From an uncultured Clostridia bacterium (GTDB lineage: Bacteria > Bacillota > Clostridia > Christensenellales > CALWSW01), in the NCBI GenBank assembly GCA_937874755.1, contig CALNBC010000391.1, forward strand, positions 1-6,918: a stretch of 6,918 nt of DNA. The letters are read 5' to 3'. The translations under genes and the position numbers were made by a program. The notes beneath the pieces are model-generated. The model ran no database searches. It had not been told where the DNA came from and was given only the letters and a program-made list of their open reading frames with translations. Positions within the stretch are counted from its first letter, which is position 1. Each line of letters begins with the position of its first letter. Positions 5,524 to 6,918 of the stretch are shown here, piece by piece.

Positions 5524-6918
5524 CTAACGGCCAACCCTGCCCGTTCCATTTATAAGCGTGTCCAGAGCCTCGTCCATCGCAGTCAACACCCTAGACGAAG
5601 CTGAATAGGCGTATTGGTAGGAAATCATGTTGAGTATTTCCTCGTCCAGCGAAACACCCGAAACTGCTTCCTTCCTATCCTCGAGGTTACCGACTATCGT
5701 CGTCTGGCTGGTGGCCATATCCTTTGCGCTGGCGCTGGCTATCCCCACCTGCACCACGAAACTCTTGAGGTAGTCCTGGAAATTGCCAACGACTGCCACC
5801 TTGTTGCTGGAGGTCAACCCGTATAGGGCGAGGGCGACCTCGTTGTTGCCTTTTTGAGTGTCTGCCGCAGAAAGGTCGACAGGATTGCTGGAAGCAGCAA
5901 TTTTATAAGCGCTGCTGAGCACATCGGCAGAAAGGGCGATGTTTCCTGCGGTTATATCGGCGTAATTCCCGCCTGCATCCGCAAAAAACGCTACACCCGT
6001 ATTTGAAACTCCCGCATCATAGGGAATCGTGTACCCTGTTTCGTGCACCTCGTTGAAGGCTTTAGCGATGCTTCTCGCGAGTATGTTGATTTGATCCATT
6101 AGATAGGGAACGCCGACATTATCCACAAAGTTACTGTCCCTAAGGTCTTGATAAGCTTTGAGCTTTCCGCCTGTCAATGCTATTTCGACATCGGTACCCG
6201 TCAACTCGTCTTCCACGCAAACCGAGTAATAATCGGGGCTCCCCGAAACGACCCCCGTTTTATTAGGAATGGCTTTTAGGTAAACAGCATCGGTATGCTC
6301 CACCAGCTTGTTCCCCTCGACGAATACCGAGAGTTTGCCCTCGCTGTCTTCGGAGTAAGTGACAGTGGCGCTTTGGGAAAGTTTGTCCAGCAGGGTGTTT
6401 CGCTTGTCGCGAAGCTCACTCGCCAGTTGACCATTCATTTCGTAGGTTCTGATTTGTTTATTGTAATTGGCTATTCCGGTCAACGTGTCGTTCATCTCGT
6501 CGACGGTTATCTTGATTGTAGAGTTATACAAATCCTGAGCGTCGATGAGTTTTTCGTAGTAATAGTTGAGCTTCTCGCACAGCTTGATGCCGTTCTGCTG
6601 CATGTTTGTGCGCACTTCTATGCTGTCCGGCTCGGTGGTTAGCTTGCCCACGCTCTTATAAAAATCCGCCAGGGTGGTGGAGAGCGATCCAGTTGTCGCA
6701 GTCTCATCTAAAATCGACTCGATAAATTGAAGCTCCTCGGAGCGGGTGCTCCACTCTCCCAGAGCAGCGTATTCACCGCGAAGCTGCCTATCGATATAGT
6801 TGCTGCGCAGTTGTTCGATGCTCTTCGCTTCCGCACCGCTACCTATCTGAAATGTACCCCCAAAGCGACTGCCTGTTTCGGGGTAGAGCGATTCGACCAC
6901 CAAGCGTTGCCGCGTGTA
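5524..6918 (-). CDS. flgK: Flagellar hook-associated protein FlgK (HAP1), 5' end missing
   Basis: FlgK forms the first junction ring on the hook tip. The visible 464 residues run off the right edge with the frame open. The first readable residues are YTRQRLVVES, matching the conserved GYTRQ/GYSRQ motif near residue 34 of E. coli FlgK, so about 33 residues lie outside the window. A TTG at 6903 should not be mistaken for the start. Downstream are the long helical D1 segment with RDKRNTLLDKLSQ, a variable middle, and the C-terminal signature GVSLDEEILNMISYQYAYSAS followed by VLTAMDEALDTLING and a VGR end, typical of FlgK from clostridia-type bacteria. It is upstream of flgL in the same operon. 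The operon promoter is outside the window. Confidence 0.96.
   Translation of the reverse strand, partial: YTRQRLVVESLYPETGSRFGGTFQIGSGAEAKSIEQLRSNYIDRQLRGEYAALGEWSTRSEELQFIESILDETATTGSLSTTLADFYKSVGKLTTEPDSIEVRTNMQQNGIKLCEKLNYYYEKLIDAQDLYNSTIKITVDEMNDTLTGIANYNKQIRTYEMNGQLASELRDKRNTLLDKLSQSATVTYSEDSEGKLSVFVEGNKLVEHTDAVYLKAIPNKTGVVSGSPDYYSVCVEDELTGTDVEIALTGGKLKAYQDLRDSNFVDNVGVPYLMDQINILARSIAKAFNEVHETGYTIPYDAGVSNTGVAFFADAGGNYADITAGNIALSADVLSSAYKIAASSNPVDLSAADTQKGNNEVALALYGLTSSNKVAVVGNFQDYLKSFVVQVGIASASAKDMATSQTTIVGNLEDRKEAVSGVSLDEEILNMISYQYAYSASSRVLTAMDEALDTLINGTGRVGR

Noticed and set aside
6901..6903. TTG as the start codon of flgK
   Set aside because: The frame stays open to the window edge and the five codons before it read YTRQR, part of the conserved FlgK N-terminal motif, so the true start is outside.

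Overview
The window is part of a flagellar gene cluster, most likely from a Gram-positive, clostridia-type bacterium. Four things point there: the gene order flgK-flgL-fliW-csrA; a 70-residue CsrA with a C-terminal tail, paired with FliW; the short flagellin C-terminus ending in SLLR; and purine-rich AGGAGG-type ribosome binding sites. No species call is justified. All five complete coding regions and the one partial one are recognisable flagellar genes. I found no mobile element, CRISPR array, tRNA or rRNA.

Layout, left to right. fliF (3-1634, minus strand) encodes the MS-ring protein. Its last codons carry a ribosome binding site for a further gene beyond the left edge, probably fliG. An 837-base gap without a convincing gene follows (1635-2471). 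It separates fliF from the divergently transcribed flagellin gene (2472-3623, plus strand). The gap holds a near-consensus sigma-28 promoter for flagellin (2324-2350), a roughly 115-nt structured leader, several short repeats, and a weak candidate vegetative promoter for fliF. Flagellin ends at a strong intrinsic terminator (3661-3690). Facing it on the minus strand is the operon flgK (5' end cut off at the right edge) > flgL > fliW > csrA, with its own hairpin terminator at 3784-3814.

How the genes work together. FliF builds the basal-body ring. FlgK and FlgL form the hook-filament junction, and flagellin forms the filament. FliW and CsrA form the known partner-switch that couples flagellin translation to flagellin secretion: CsrA represses the flagellin mRNA, and FliW, released when flagellin is exported, inactivates CsrA. 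The flagellin leader fits this circuit. One GGA lies in the loop of a 6-bp hairpin (2418-2435) and others lie in the Shine-Dalgarno region (2459-2464), the dual-site arrangement expected of a CsrA target.

I see no wholly new system. The points most worth a second look are non-coding: the CsrA-type leader, three GGTCAC elements spaced 20-21 bp just upstream of the flagellin promoter with a fourth near fliF, a perfect 10-bp tandem repeat upstream of fliF, and the long fliF leader implied by the candidate promoter. The reversed orientation of flagellin relative to fliW-csrA is also unusual compared with the Bacillus-type order.
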